Shown in pieces: positions 1 through 4,626 of a DNA stretch of 5,246 bases. The position numbers and the translations under genes were made by a program. Source of the DNA: CAZXMB01 sp964641715. GTDB lineage: Bacteria; Desulfobacterota; BSN033; UBA1163. The stretch spans positions 1 through 5,246 of the forward strand of contig CAZXMB010000190.1 of assembly GCA_964641715.1 (NCBI GenBank), read 5' to 3'. The stretch's first letter is position 1. Each line of letters starts with the position of its first letter. The notes beneath the pieces were generated by a model. It searched no databases, was not told where the DNA came from, and saw nothing but the letters and a program-made list of their open reading frames with translations.

Positions 1-255
1 ACGAAAAAATATCATCAACCGTTGAAATAGTCAATCGAAAAATAGCCTTCTGAAAATTATCTTTTTGCGGATAACTACATGAAATCTGGTATAAGAGGCT
101 GAACACTCACCTTAGCGCTTACAGGAAGGATATGCACGCACTCTCCAGTTAAAGCTTTCAAAATGGAATTATATGCCAAGCTTAAATTTTTCGCTGGAAC
201 GGATATTGCCTATTTTGTGGGTTGTTGTATAGGGGGCACCTGATCGGAAGATTTG

Positions 256-285
256 AAAACTGGAGCGCGTTAAAAACTGAGGCGC
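256..285. repeat. Imperfect 13-bp tandem repeat upstream of dapB
   Basis: AAAACTGGAGCGC (256-268) recurs 17 bases on as AAAACTGAGGCGC (273-285), an 11/13 match. The second copy ends exactly where the TTGACA -35-like box starts. It could be a pair of regulator half-sites or chance; nothing else supports a function. Confidence 0.3.
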
Positions 286-314
286 TTGACAAACCGAGGA
301 GATTCCTTTAGTTT
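286..314 (+). promoter_or_regulatory. Possible sigma70-type promoter for dapB
   Basis: A perfect TTGACA lies at 286-291. With a 17-base spacer the -10 position (309-314) reads TAGTTT, which matches TATAAT at only three positions. The -35 is good, the -10 is poor, and the distance to the start codon is short (about 16 bases from a predicted start site near 321, which would begin inside the Shine-Dalgarno region). A promoter further upstream is therefore equally possible. Confidence 0.25.
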
Positions 315-337
315 CTTACCGTGGAGGAGGTGTACCC

Positions 338-1147
338 ATGAAAGAGGGAATCAAGGCCATTGTCGTCGGCGCAGCCGGGAAAATGGGAAATCGCATCATT
401 CATACCATCCAGGAGACTCCATCCATTGAGCTGGGCCAGGCGGTCGAGAGACCGGATCATCCTTCTCTCGGGAGGGATGTCGGGGAGATCATCGGTCTGG
501 GGAGATTGGGTATCCCGTTGGAGGGAAAGATCAAAAGGGAAGGGGGGGATGTAATCATCAACTTTTCAAACCCTTCTGCCTCCCTGGAGAGTCTGGAATT
601 TGCCAAAGAGAGCGGTCTTGCCATTGTGATCGGAACGACAGGATTTCCTCCGGAACAGTTGGAAAAGATCAAAGGACTTTCGAAAAGCGTCCGCTGTGTC
701 CTTGCCCCCAATATGAGTGTGGGGATGAACGTGATGTTCCGGGCCGTTCAGGATATCGCCAGGGTGTTGGGCCCGGAATACGATATCGAAATCCTGGAGG
801 CCCATCATCGGCTGAAGAAGGATTCTCCCAGCGGGACCGCTGTCAAATTGGGGGAGCTGATGGCGAAGGCGGTAGGACGGGATTTCGGTCAGGTTGGGGT
901 CTACGGTCGAAAAGGGATCATAGGCGAGAGGACAAAAGAAGAGATCGGGATGCAGGTCCTTCGTGCCGGAGATATCGTTGGGGAGCATACAGTCCTCTTC
1001 GGCGGGATCGGTGAGAGGCTTGAAATTATTCATCGTGCGCACAGCCGCGATAACTTTGCACGGGGTGCAATCAAGGCTGCCCTTTGGATTGTCCGTCAGC
1101 CCAATGGGCTTTACGACATGCAGGATGTGTTGGGGTTAAAGAAGTAA
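338..1147 (+). CDS. dapB: 4-hydroxy-tetrahydrodipicolinate reductase DapB
   Basis: DapB reduces 4-hydroxy-tetrahydrodipicolinate to tetrahydrodipicolinate with NAD(P)H, in the cytoplasmic diaminopimelate/lysine pathway that feeds cell-wall cross-linking. The 269-residue length is normal for the family (E. coli 273). Visible landmarks are the N-terminal dinucleotide-binding loop GAAGKMG (11-17), DVIINFSNP (71-79), the nucleotide-contacting GTTG (99-102), APNMSVGMN (123-131), and the signature EAHHRLKKDSPSGTA (154-168). That signature carries the catalytic His156 and Lys160 and the substrate-binding SGT. The C-terminal block RAGDIVGEHTV (209-219) through RDNFARGA is also conserved. The ATG has a very strong Shine-Dalgarno, GGAGGAGG at 323-330, seven bases upstream, which fixes the start. 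No dapA is adjacent; the next gene is 208 bases away across a repeat-filled gap, so dapB may be its own transcription unit. All key residues are intact. Confidence 0.97.
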   Translation: MKEGIKAIVVGAAGKMGNRIIHTIQETPSIELGQAVERPDHPSLGRDVGEIIGLGRLGIPLEGKIKREGGDVIINFSNPSASLESLEFAKESGLAIVIGTTGFPPEQLEKIKGLSKSVRCVLAPNMSVGMNVMFRAVQDIARVLGPEYDIEILEAHHRLKKDSPSGTAVKLGELMAKAVGRDFGQVGVYGRKGIIGERTKEEIGMQVLRAGDIVGEHTVLFGGIGERLEIIHRAHSRDNFARGAIKAALWIVRQPNGLYDMQDVLGLKK

Positions 1148-1172
1148 AGCTCCCGCCACAAGGCGGGGCTTT
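1146..1172. repeat. GC-rich hairpin at dapB end (repeat copy 1, possible terminator)
   Basis: AAAGC, a bulged T, then CCCGCC (1152-1157), an ACAA loop and GGCGGG (1162-1167) followed by GCTTT form a stem of about 11 bp starting inside the dapB stop codon. Only three T residues follow the stem, so it is a weak classical terminator, although its position fits one. The same core recurs at 1211-1229, which suggests it is a dispersed repeat that may double as a terminator. Confidence 0.6.
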
Positions 1173-1210
1173 CGGGTTAAGGTAGTGTCATTAATATTGT
1201 CAGCTTTCAT

Positions 1211-1229
1211 CCCCGCCTACAAGGCGGGG
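1211..1229. repeat. GC-rich hairpin (repeat copy 2)
   Basis: CCCCGCC (1211-1217), a TACAA loop and GGCGGGG (1223-1229) form a perfect 7-bp stem. The loop-side sequence ACAAGGCGGGGC is identical to copy 1 at 1159-1169, in the same orientation and about 60 bases downstream. No T-run follows. I read it as a second copy of the same REP-like element. Confidence 0.6.
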
Positions 1230-1270
1230 CATTCAGCCGACTTTCCCGTAAAAAGGGATTCAATAAATTT

Positions 1271-1327
1271 TGTAGCCGCAGGCTTCAGCCTGCGTCAACA
1301 ATCCAAAACCTGAAGGTTGCGGCGACA
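1271..1327. repeat. 57-bp imperfect palindromic repeat element
   Basis: Bases 1271-1288 pair with 1310-1327: 15 Watson-Crick pairs, one G-T pair and two mismatches over 18 positions. The left arm can instead form its own tight hairpin, CGCAGGC (1277-1283) with GCCTGCG (1288-1294) around a TTCA loop. The right arm can form AACC-TGAA-GGTT (1307-1318). The element could thus fold as one long hairpin or as two small ones. From memory, sequences starting GTAGCCGCAGGCT and ending AAGGTTGCGG are common dispersed palindromes in uncultured bacterial genomes. It ends 28 bases before the next gene, so it would lie in that gene's leader if transcription starts upstream of it. Confidence 0.65.
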
Positions 1328-1355
1328 TGAATAAGAGGATTTTGAGGGAGGCAAT

Positions 1356-2117
1356 ATGAAGATTGTTCGTTACCAGGGAGGATCAACTACGAAATGGGGT
1401 GTGGTCGAGAAGGATATAGTCCGTGAGATGGAGGGAGACCCTTTCGGGCACTTTCATCTTGGCTCCAGGCAAAAGAATCTCAAAGAAGTGAAACTCCTTT
1501 CACCCTGTCTTCCATCAAAGATCGTGGCCTTAGGATTAAATTACCGGGACCATGCACAAGAGGTAAAGCTGCTCATTCCTGAAGCCCCCCTTCTCTTTAT
1601 CAAACCATCCACCTCAGTGATCGGGTCAGGGGAGGGGATCGTCTATCCCAAAATGTCCAAGAGAGTGGATTATGAATGTGAATTGGGCGTTGTCATCCGT
1701 AAGGAGGCTAAAGCGGTTTCAGAGGAGAGGGCAGGGGATTATATCCTCGGATATACCTGTTTCAACGATGTCACGGCAAGAGACCTTCAACCCAAGGACG
1801 GTCAGTGGACTTTATCAAAGGGTTTTGACACCTTTGCTCCCATGGGCCCCTGGATCGTCACGGACATCGATCCTTACCATTTGGAGATCTCCACCTATCT
1901 GAACGGGGAAAGACGTCAGCATTCCAATACGAAGAATCTCATTTTCGGGCCACACTATCTGGTCAGTTTTATCTCTCAGGTGATGACGCTCCTGCCCGGC
2001 GATGTCATCGCGACCGGCACGCCCTCTGGGATAGGCCGGATGGCGGTGGGTGACCAGGTGGATGTGGTCATCGAGGGGATCGGAACCCTGACCAATACGG
2101 TCTTAGCAGGAGAGTGA
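1356..2117 (+). CDS. Fumarylacetoacetate hydrolase (FAH) family protein
   Basis: A metal-dependent cytoplasmic enzyme of the FAH superfamily, which hydrolyses, decarboxylates or isomerises beta-dicarbonyl acids such as acylpyruvates, oxaloacetate and 2-oxohept-3-ene-dioate. The 253 residues comprise a short N-terminal domain (about 1-50, DUF2437-like) and the catalytic FAH barrel (about 55-250). Visible active-site features are the lid motif LNYRDHAQE with His66 and Glu69; metal ligands Glu107 and Glu109 in VDYECELGVV and Asp138 in FNDVTARDLQ; Lys155 in SKGFDTFAPMGPW; and TGTPSGIG (220-227). All are present, so it should be active. Substrate cannot be told from sequence: these genes are often labelled 2-hydroxyhepta-2,4-diene-1,7-dioate isomerase, but no aromatic-degradation genes are nearby. 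An acylpyruvase or oxaloacetate decarboxylase role like FAHD1 is as likely. The GAGGGAGG site at 1344-1351 sets the start. It is followed by hemL after 13 bases, suggesting co-transcription. Confidence 0.93.
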   Translation: MKIVRYQGGSTTKWGVVEKDIVREMEGDPFGHFHLGSRQKNLKEVKLLSPCLPSKIVALGLNYRDHAQEVKLLIPEAPLLFIKPSTSVIGSGEGIVYPKMSKRVDYECELGVVIRKEAKAVSEERAGDYILGYTCFNDVTARDLQPKDGQWTLSKGFDTFAPMGPWIVTDIDPYHLEISTYLNGERRQHSNTKNLIFGPHYLVSFISQVMTLLPGDVIATGTPSGIGRMAVGDQVDVVIEGIGTLTNTVLAGE

Positions 2118-2130
2118 TCAGGAGAAAGGG

Positions 2131-3414
2131 ATGAACAGGAAAAAATCGATTGGATTTTATCGCCGTGCATCGGGATTGATTCCGGGAGGGGTGAACAGTC
2201 CGGTCCGTGCCTTTAAAGCGGTGGGGACTTCTCCCATTTTTATTGAGAGCGCAAAGGGATCGAGGATATGGGATGTGGATAAAAACGAATATATCGACTA
2301 TGTCGGGTCCTGGGGCCCGATGATATTGGGCCATGCCCATCCGAGGATTATCGCCGCATTGAAAAGGAGAGCCTCGAAGGGAACGAGTTTTGGCGCTCCC
2401 ACTCCCCTCGAAGTGGAGCTTGCCATTGAGGTGAGAAAGGCCTTTCCCTCGATCGAATTGGTAAGGATGGTCAGCTCCGGTACGGAAGCGGTGATGAGTG
2501 CGATTCGGGTGGCGAGGGGATACACGGGAAGGGATAAGATTCTGAAATTTGAGGGATGTTATCATGGGCACGGAGACAGCCTCTTGGTTAAAGCAGGCTC
2601 CGGCGGAGCGACCTTTGGCATTCCGGACAGCCTCGGAGTTCCGGAGGATTTGGCCAAACATACGCTGACCGCCCCTTACAATGATTTAGAGAGAGTGAGG
2701 ATCCTGGTGAATCAATATCCGGGGGAGATCGCCTGCATCATCGTGGAGCCCGTTGCTGGCAATATGGGAGTGGTCCTTCCTGAAAAGGGATTTTTAGAAG
2801 GCTTGAGAAGGATCTGTGATGAGAAAGGGATACTCCTTCTTTTTGATGAAGTGATTTCGGGGTTTCGGGTAGCTTATGGCGGTGCCCAGGAGGTTTATGG
2901 GATCAAAGCGGATCTCACCTGTCTCGGGAAGATCATCGGAGGAGGGCTTCCGGTGGGTGCCTATGGTGGCAAAGAAAAGATCATGGAAGGGGTAGCTCCT
3001 CTGGGAGGGGTTTATCAGGCAGGGACGCTTTCGGGGAATCCTCTGGCCATGACCGCAGGGATCGAGACGCTCGAAATCCTGAAGTCAAAAAAGGTTTATC
3101 AGGACTTAGAGAAAAAGACCTCCTTCCTGGCAGAAAGAATCCTTGAGAGTGCTGAGGATCATGGAGTTCCTGTGACCATCAACCGAGCCACGGGGATGCT
3201 GACCCTTTTCTTCACAGAAGGACCTGTAAGGGATTATTCCACTGCGAGGATGAGTGATACCAAACGGTTTGCTCAATTTTTTATCGAGATGCTCAATCAG
3301 GGAGTCTACCTTCCCCCTTCCCAATTTGAAGCCTGGTTCATCTCCCTGGCCCATACCCAGAAGGATCTGGACAGAACCCTCGAAGCCTGCGACCAGGCCT
3401 TTAGAAAAATTTAA
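2131..3414 (+). CDS. hemL: Glutamate-1-semialdehyde 2,1-aminomutase HemL
   Basis: HemL is a PLP enzyme that converts glutamate-1-semialdehyde to 5-aminolevulinate, the last step of the C5 route to haem, sirohaem, cobalamin and related tetrapyrroles. The 427 residues match the family length. Landmarks are the N-terminal IPGGVNSPVRAF (17-28), GTSFGAPT (84-91), the phosphate-binding SSGTEA (115-120), CYHGHGDS (143-150), EPVAGNMG (206-213), the PLP-ring Asp239 in LFDEVISGFR, the Schiff-base Lys267 in CLGKIIGGGLPVGAYGG, and YQAGTLSGNP (295-304). These separate it from acetylornithine-type aminotransferases. The ATG follows AGGAGAAAGG (2120-2129), and the N-terminus begins like other HemL proteins. 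It lies 13 bases after the FAH-family gene, with no terminator between them, so the two probably share an mRNA. No clear terminator is visible in the 20-30 bases after its TAA. Its usual partner hemA is not in this window. Confidence 0.97.
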   Translation: MNRKKSIGFYRRASGLIPGGVNSPVRAFKAVGTSPIFIESAKGSRIWDVDKNEYIDYVGSWGPMILGHAHPRIIAALKRRASKGTSFGAPTPLEVELAIEVRKAFPSIELVRMVSSGTEAVMSAIRVARGYTGRDKILKFEGCYHGHGDSLLVKAGSGGATFGIPDSLGVPEDLAKHTLTAPYNDLERVRILVNQYPGEIACIIVEPVAGNMGVVLPEKGFLEGLRRICDEKGILLLFDEVISGFRVAYGGAQEVYGIKADLTCLGKIIGGGLPVGAYGGKEKIMEGVAPLGGVYQAGTLSGNPLAMTAGIETLEILKSKKVYQDLEKKTSFLAERILESAEDHGVPVTINRATGMLTLFFTEGPVRDYSTARMSDTKRFAQFFIEMLNQGVYLPPSQFEAWFISLAHTQKDLDRTLEACDQAFRKI

Positions 3415-3433
3415 AAGAAGCAAGAAAGATTAA

Positions 3434-3541
3434 CCGTTCTATTTTTGGAATGTTCTAATTGGGGTCTATAGCGAGGCATTTGCTAAACAGGTTGCTCCCA
3501 ATGCCGGTCTAAGAAACCGTTTGGTCGATGAGTACAATAAT
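3434..3541 (+). pseudogene. HepT-like (DUF86/HEPN) toxin fragment
   Basis: The + frame is stop-free from 3434. From 3461 it translates to GVYSEAFAKQVAPNAGLRN, then RLVDEYNNI. That closely resembles the C-terminal core of HepT-like DUF86 proteins (the usual pattern is ...AGLRNRLVHEYD.I). These are HEPN-fold RNases that pair with MNT nucleotidyltransferase antitoxins. In active members the RX4H motif supplies catalysis; here Arg512-frame codon AGA (3512-3514) is followed four residues later by GAT (Asp, 3527-3529) where His is expected. There is no start codon, the N-terminal helices are missing, and no MNT gene is present. From 3542 the frame runs into an inverted-repeat element and stops at 3647-3649. 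I read it as a dead remnant. The family assignment rests on one short motif seen by eye. Confidence 0.55.
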
Positions 3542-3582
3542 ATTGGGGTCAAATCTTTAGGAACTGTTGCGCAAATTGATTT

Positions 3583-3605
3583 CATGCTTCGACAAGCTCA
3601 GCATG
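3583..3605. repeat. REP-type hairpin, forward orientation
   Basis: CATGC (3583-3587) and GCATG (3601-3605) close a hairpin around a loop containing TTCGACAAGCTCA. The TTCGACAAGCTCAG core (3588-3601) is the same as in the neighbouring hairpin, on the opposite strand. Confidence 0.6.
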
Positions 3606-3630
3606 ATCGGAAAAGTTACATAATTTCAAT

Positions 3631-3675
3631 AAATCACCGTTCGCCCTGAGCCTGTCGAAGGGTAAACGGTGATTT
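3631..3675. repeat. REP-type hairpin, reverse orientation
   Basis: AAATCACCGTT (3631-3641) pairs perfectly with AACGGTGATTT (3665-3675). After a 2-base internal mismatch, CCCT (3644-3647) pairs with AGGG (3659-3662). The apex carries CTGAGCCTGTCGAAG (3646-3660), the complement of TTCGACAGGCTCAG. From memory, CCCTTCGACAGGCTCAGGG-type palindromes are widespread dispersed repeats in many bacterial phyla. Confidence 0.7.
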
Positions 3676-3737
3676 GAGCAACAGCCCGTAAAGATTTGAC
3701 CCCAATCACATTTTCATGGATGAGTTGTTAGTCAATC

Positions 3738-3977
3738 CTATATTTCTTCTAATTTAACACCTTTACCTAACTTCAGGCTTTTTCTGGCGTTCTCAATTCT
3801 ATTAAGGAACCTTGGATCATTCTCCAAACGATAATCGAACCAGTCATCTTCTGTTTTAAATCCTATCAATACCCCGGCTGGTTTTCCATGACGTGTGACA
3901 ACAACTTCCTCCTTTTCTGCAAGCCGCAAATATCTTGAAAGATCATCCTTTACTTCTGATAAAGCTACCTTCTTCAT
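3738..3977 (-). CDS. Phd/YefM-family antitoxin
   Basis: A 79-residue antitoxin that would bind and neutralise the RelE/ParE-like toxin encoded just upstream and, as is usual for the family, repress the shared promoter. The N-terminal half MKKVALSEVKDDLSRYLRL, then EEVVVTRHGKPAGVLIGF (to about 41), is the classic Phd/YefM DNA-binding and dimerisation fold, with the hallmark 'V T R H G K P' strand-turn. The C-terminal half (about 42-79, DDWFDYRLENDPRFLNRI and on) should be the toxin-binding tail, which is generally disordered when free. The ATG overlaps the toxin stop in ATGA (3974-3977). It has its own good ribosome binding site, AGGAG at 3985-3989, inside the end of the toxin gene. So it is translationally coupled but also independently well translated. 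It is AT-rich compared with dapB and hemL, consistent with horizontal acquisition. Confidence 0.9.
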   Translation of the reverse strand: MKKVALSEVKDDLSRYLRLAEKEEVVVTRHGKPAGVLIGFKTEDDWFDYRLENDPRFLNRIENARKSLKLGKGVKLEEI

Positions 3978-4267
3978 ATTTTTTCTCCTACCTTTTCAAG
4001 CCATTCAATGGCTTCGGATTTTGAAATGATTGCAAGTATCTCTACTCTGTTTTCTTCTACATCATAAAACACCCTGATTTCATCTATCCTTAACCTATAC
4101 TGTGGATGCCTCAATCCTTGTAACCTCTTAACCCTGTTTTTCCTTGTTTTTGTGGGTTCGTGTCTTAAATGAACTTCTATTAGATCTTTGACCTTTGCCC
4201 GAATATGAGCACCTAATCGCTTCAGGTCTTCAACCGCCTCTGGTGAGAGGATAATCTCATATCGCAT
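3974..4267 (-). CDS. RelE/ParE-family toxin
   Basis: A 97-residue toxin of the RelE/ParE superfamily. Members either cut mRNA on the ribosome (RelE) or poison gyrase (ParE), and sequence alone does not say which. The N-terminus MRYEIILSPEAVEDLKRL is a typical first strand and helix. The basic middle (TKTRKNRVKRLQGLRHPQYRLRIDEIRVFYDV, 39-70) includes the conserved RLQGL...YRLRI..IRVFYD core, and the C-terminal ISKSEAIEWL is also family-like. Length is normal, so it should be functional. The gene order is toxin first, the reverse of classical relBE and phd-doc but known in higBA-type loci. It overlaps the antitoxin by 4 bases. The start codon has no Shine-Dalgarno: the promoter -10 box ends only about 10 bases before the ATG, so the mRNA is expected to be leaderless or nearly so. 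Confidence 0.9.
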   Translation of the reverse strand: MRYEIILSPEAVEDLKRLGAHIRAKVKDLIEVHLRHEPTKTRKNRVKRLQGLRHPQYRLRIDEIRVFYDVEENRVEILAIISKSEAIEWLEKVGEKI

Positions 4268-4290
4268 TCTGGCTATAATATAGCCAGAAT
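4266..4290. promoter_or_regulatory. Perfect 25-bp palindrome, probable toxin-antitoxin operator
   Basis: ATTCTGGCTATA (4266-4277) and its exact complement TATAGCCAGAAT (4279-4290) flank a single central base. The palindrome overlaps the -10 box and the first two bases of the toxin start codon. This is where a Phd/YefM dimer or the toxin-antitoxin complex would bind for autorepression. The site is seen directly; its use as an operator is inferred. Confidence 0.75.
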
Positions 4291-4305
4291 TTCAGTAATT
4301 GTCAA
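4277..4305 (-). promoter_or_regulatory. Sigma70-type promoter of the toxin-antitoxin operon
   Basis: On the minus strand TTGACA (4305-4300, perfect -35) is followed by a 17-base spacer and TATATT (4282-4277, 5/6 match to TATAAT). The start site would be near 4269-4271, leaving 2-4 untranslated bases before the toxin ATG at 4267. Confidence 0.75.
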
Positions 4306-4308
4306 GGG

Positions 4309-4317
4309 AAAGTAATA
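4309..4317. repeat. Target-site duplication, left copy
   Basis: AAAGTAATA directly abuts the left terminal inverted repeat that begins at 4318. It is identical to 4512-4520. Confidence 0.8.
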
Positions 4318-4511
4318 CTGGAGTTTTTTGAGTTTTTCATGGTCATATAAGTTTCTATATGATTCTGAGGATAAAAGTTTTCTAAGTATTTGAAATGCTT
4401 AGACTCAATTTTTTAAATTCAAAAAAGGAAAATTCAAGATGCCTCCATTTCCAACATATCGATATTAGAACACAATAACATTTTTTGTTTCAAAAACTCA
4501 GGAAACTCCAG
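4318..4511. mobile_element. 194-bp MITE with 9-bp target duplication
   Basis: The left end CTGGAGTTTTTTGAGTTTTT (4318-4337) matches the reverse complement of the right end (4492-4511) at 18 of 20 positions. Both ends are flanked immediately by AAAGTAATA. Inverted termini plus an exact direct repeat at the boundaries are the hallmark of insertion by a DDE transposase. A 9-bp duplication is seen in, for example, IS1, some IS4-group (IS10, IS50) and IS903-type elements, but I cannot assign the family. The interior is AT-rich with no coding potential. It contains a hairpin at 4382-4402 followed by six Ts (4409-4414), which could terminate rightward transcription. The element is non-autonomous and sits between two divergent promoters, leaving both -35 boxes intact. 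Confidence 0.8.
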
Positions 4512-4520
4512 AAAGTAATA
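4512..4520. repeat. Target-site duplication, right copy
   Basis: AAAGTAATA starts at the base after the right terminal inverted repeat (ends 4511). It is identical to 4309-4317. Confidence 0.8.
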
Positions 4521-4537
4521 ACCTTATATGATTCCGA

Positions 4538-4566
4538 TTGACCGGCCTATAGTGATTTAGTAGAAT
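4538..4566 (+). promoter_or_regulatory. Sigma70-type promoter of the macroglobulin-like gene
   Basis: TTGACC (4538-4543, 5/6 to the -35 consensus), a 17-base spacer and TAGAAT (4561-4566, 5/6 to the -10 consensus). Transcription would start near 4573, giving a leader of about 54 bases. Confidence 0.6.
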
Positions 4567-4588
4567 TTCGTTAATTCTATAAAATCAC
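4552..4588. promoter_or_regulatory. 37-bp palindrome over the promoter, possible operator
   Basis: GTGATTT (4552-4558) pairs with AAATCAC (4582-4588) and TAGAATT (4561-4567) with AATTCTA (4573-4579). Between the two stem blocks there is one mismatch and one G-T pair, and the loop is TCGTT. It spans the -10 box and the predicted start site, so it suits a repressor operator better than an RNA structure, since most of the left arm would not be transcribed. It is unrelated in sequence to the toxin-antitoxin palindrome. Confidence 0.55.
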
Positions 4589-4626
4589 AAATGTTGGTAA
4601 ATTAACCGAAGGGGATGGGGGAAATT

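Larger units (their letters stand above)
1..337. other. Upstream region without a recognisable gene
   Basis: I find no convincing coding region on either strand. The + strand frame starting at base 3 is open to a TGA at 51-53 and could be the last 16 codons of an upstream gene, but it is too short to identify. A minus-strand stretch of about 40 codons (roughly 87-205) is stop-free but has no start codon or recognisable motif. The first 230 bases are AT-rich. The last 80 hold a short tandem repeat, a possible promoter and the dapB ribosome binding site. No tRNA or riboswitch fold was recognised. Confidence 0.5.
3542..3706. mobile_element. 165-bp inverted-repeat element (MITE/REP-cluster type)
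   Basis: The ends ATTGGGGTCAAATCTTTA (3542-3559) and its exact reverse complement (3689-3706) form a perfect 18-bp terminal inverted repeat. The match continues inward, giving 31 of 35 positions (3542-3576 against 3672-3706, including CTGTTGC). Inside are two hairpins built on the same TTCGACARGCTCAG core in opposite orientations (3583-3605 and 3631-3675). No transposase is encoded and I see no clear target duplication (left flank AATAAT, right flank CACATT). As I recall, ends of the TGGGGTCA type occur beside Y1 (RAYT, IS200-like) transposases. A REP-cluster element moved by such an enzyme would fit the missing duplication. It abuts the HepT fragment on its left. Confidence 0.65.

Noticed and set aside
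87..205. Stop-free minus-strand stretch of about 40 codons, possible gene remnant
   Set aside because: It has no start codon, no ribosome site and no recognisable motif. An open stretch of this length is expected by chance in AT-rich DNA.
566..1042. Long minus-strand open frame (158 codons) inside dapB
   Set aside because: It is antisense to a certain dapB gene, lacks a good ribosome site and has no family motif. It is a coding shadow, as are the other antisense frames in the FAH-family and hemL genes.
1146..1327. Possible CRISPR array from repeated hairpins after dapB
   Set aside because: There are only two copies of a short hairpin and an unrelated palindrome, with no regular repeat-spacer spacing and no cas genes.
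3415..3460. Rho-independent terminator after hemL
   Set aside because: A short T-run exists at 3442-3446, but I could not find a stable stem before it.
3458..3550. ATTGGGGTC occurs at 3458-3466 and again at 3542-3550, suggesting a second element end to the left of the HepT fragment
   Set aside because: Only nine bases match, the following bases (TATAGC against AAATCT) do not, and the first copy falls in the HepT-like reading frame. Chance is a sufficient explanation.
4356..4534. Direct repeat TATATGATTC at 4356-4365 and 4525-4534, inside and outside the MITE
   Set aside because: Ten AT-rich bases with no positional logic relative to the element ends. It is probably chance, whereas the 9-bp duplication lies exactly at the boundaries.
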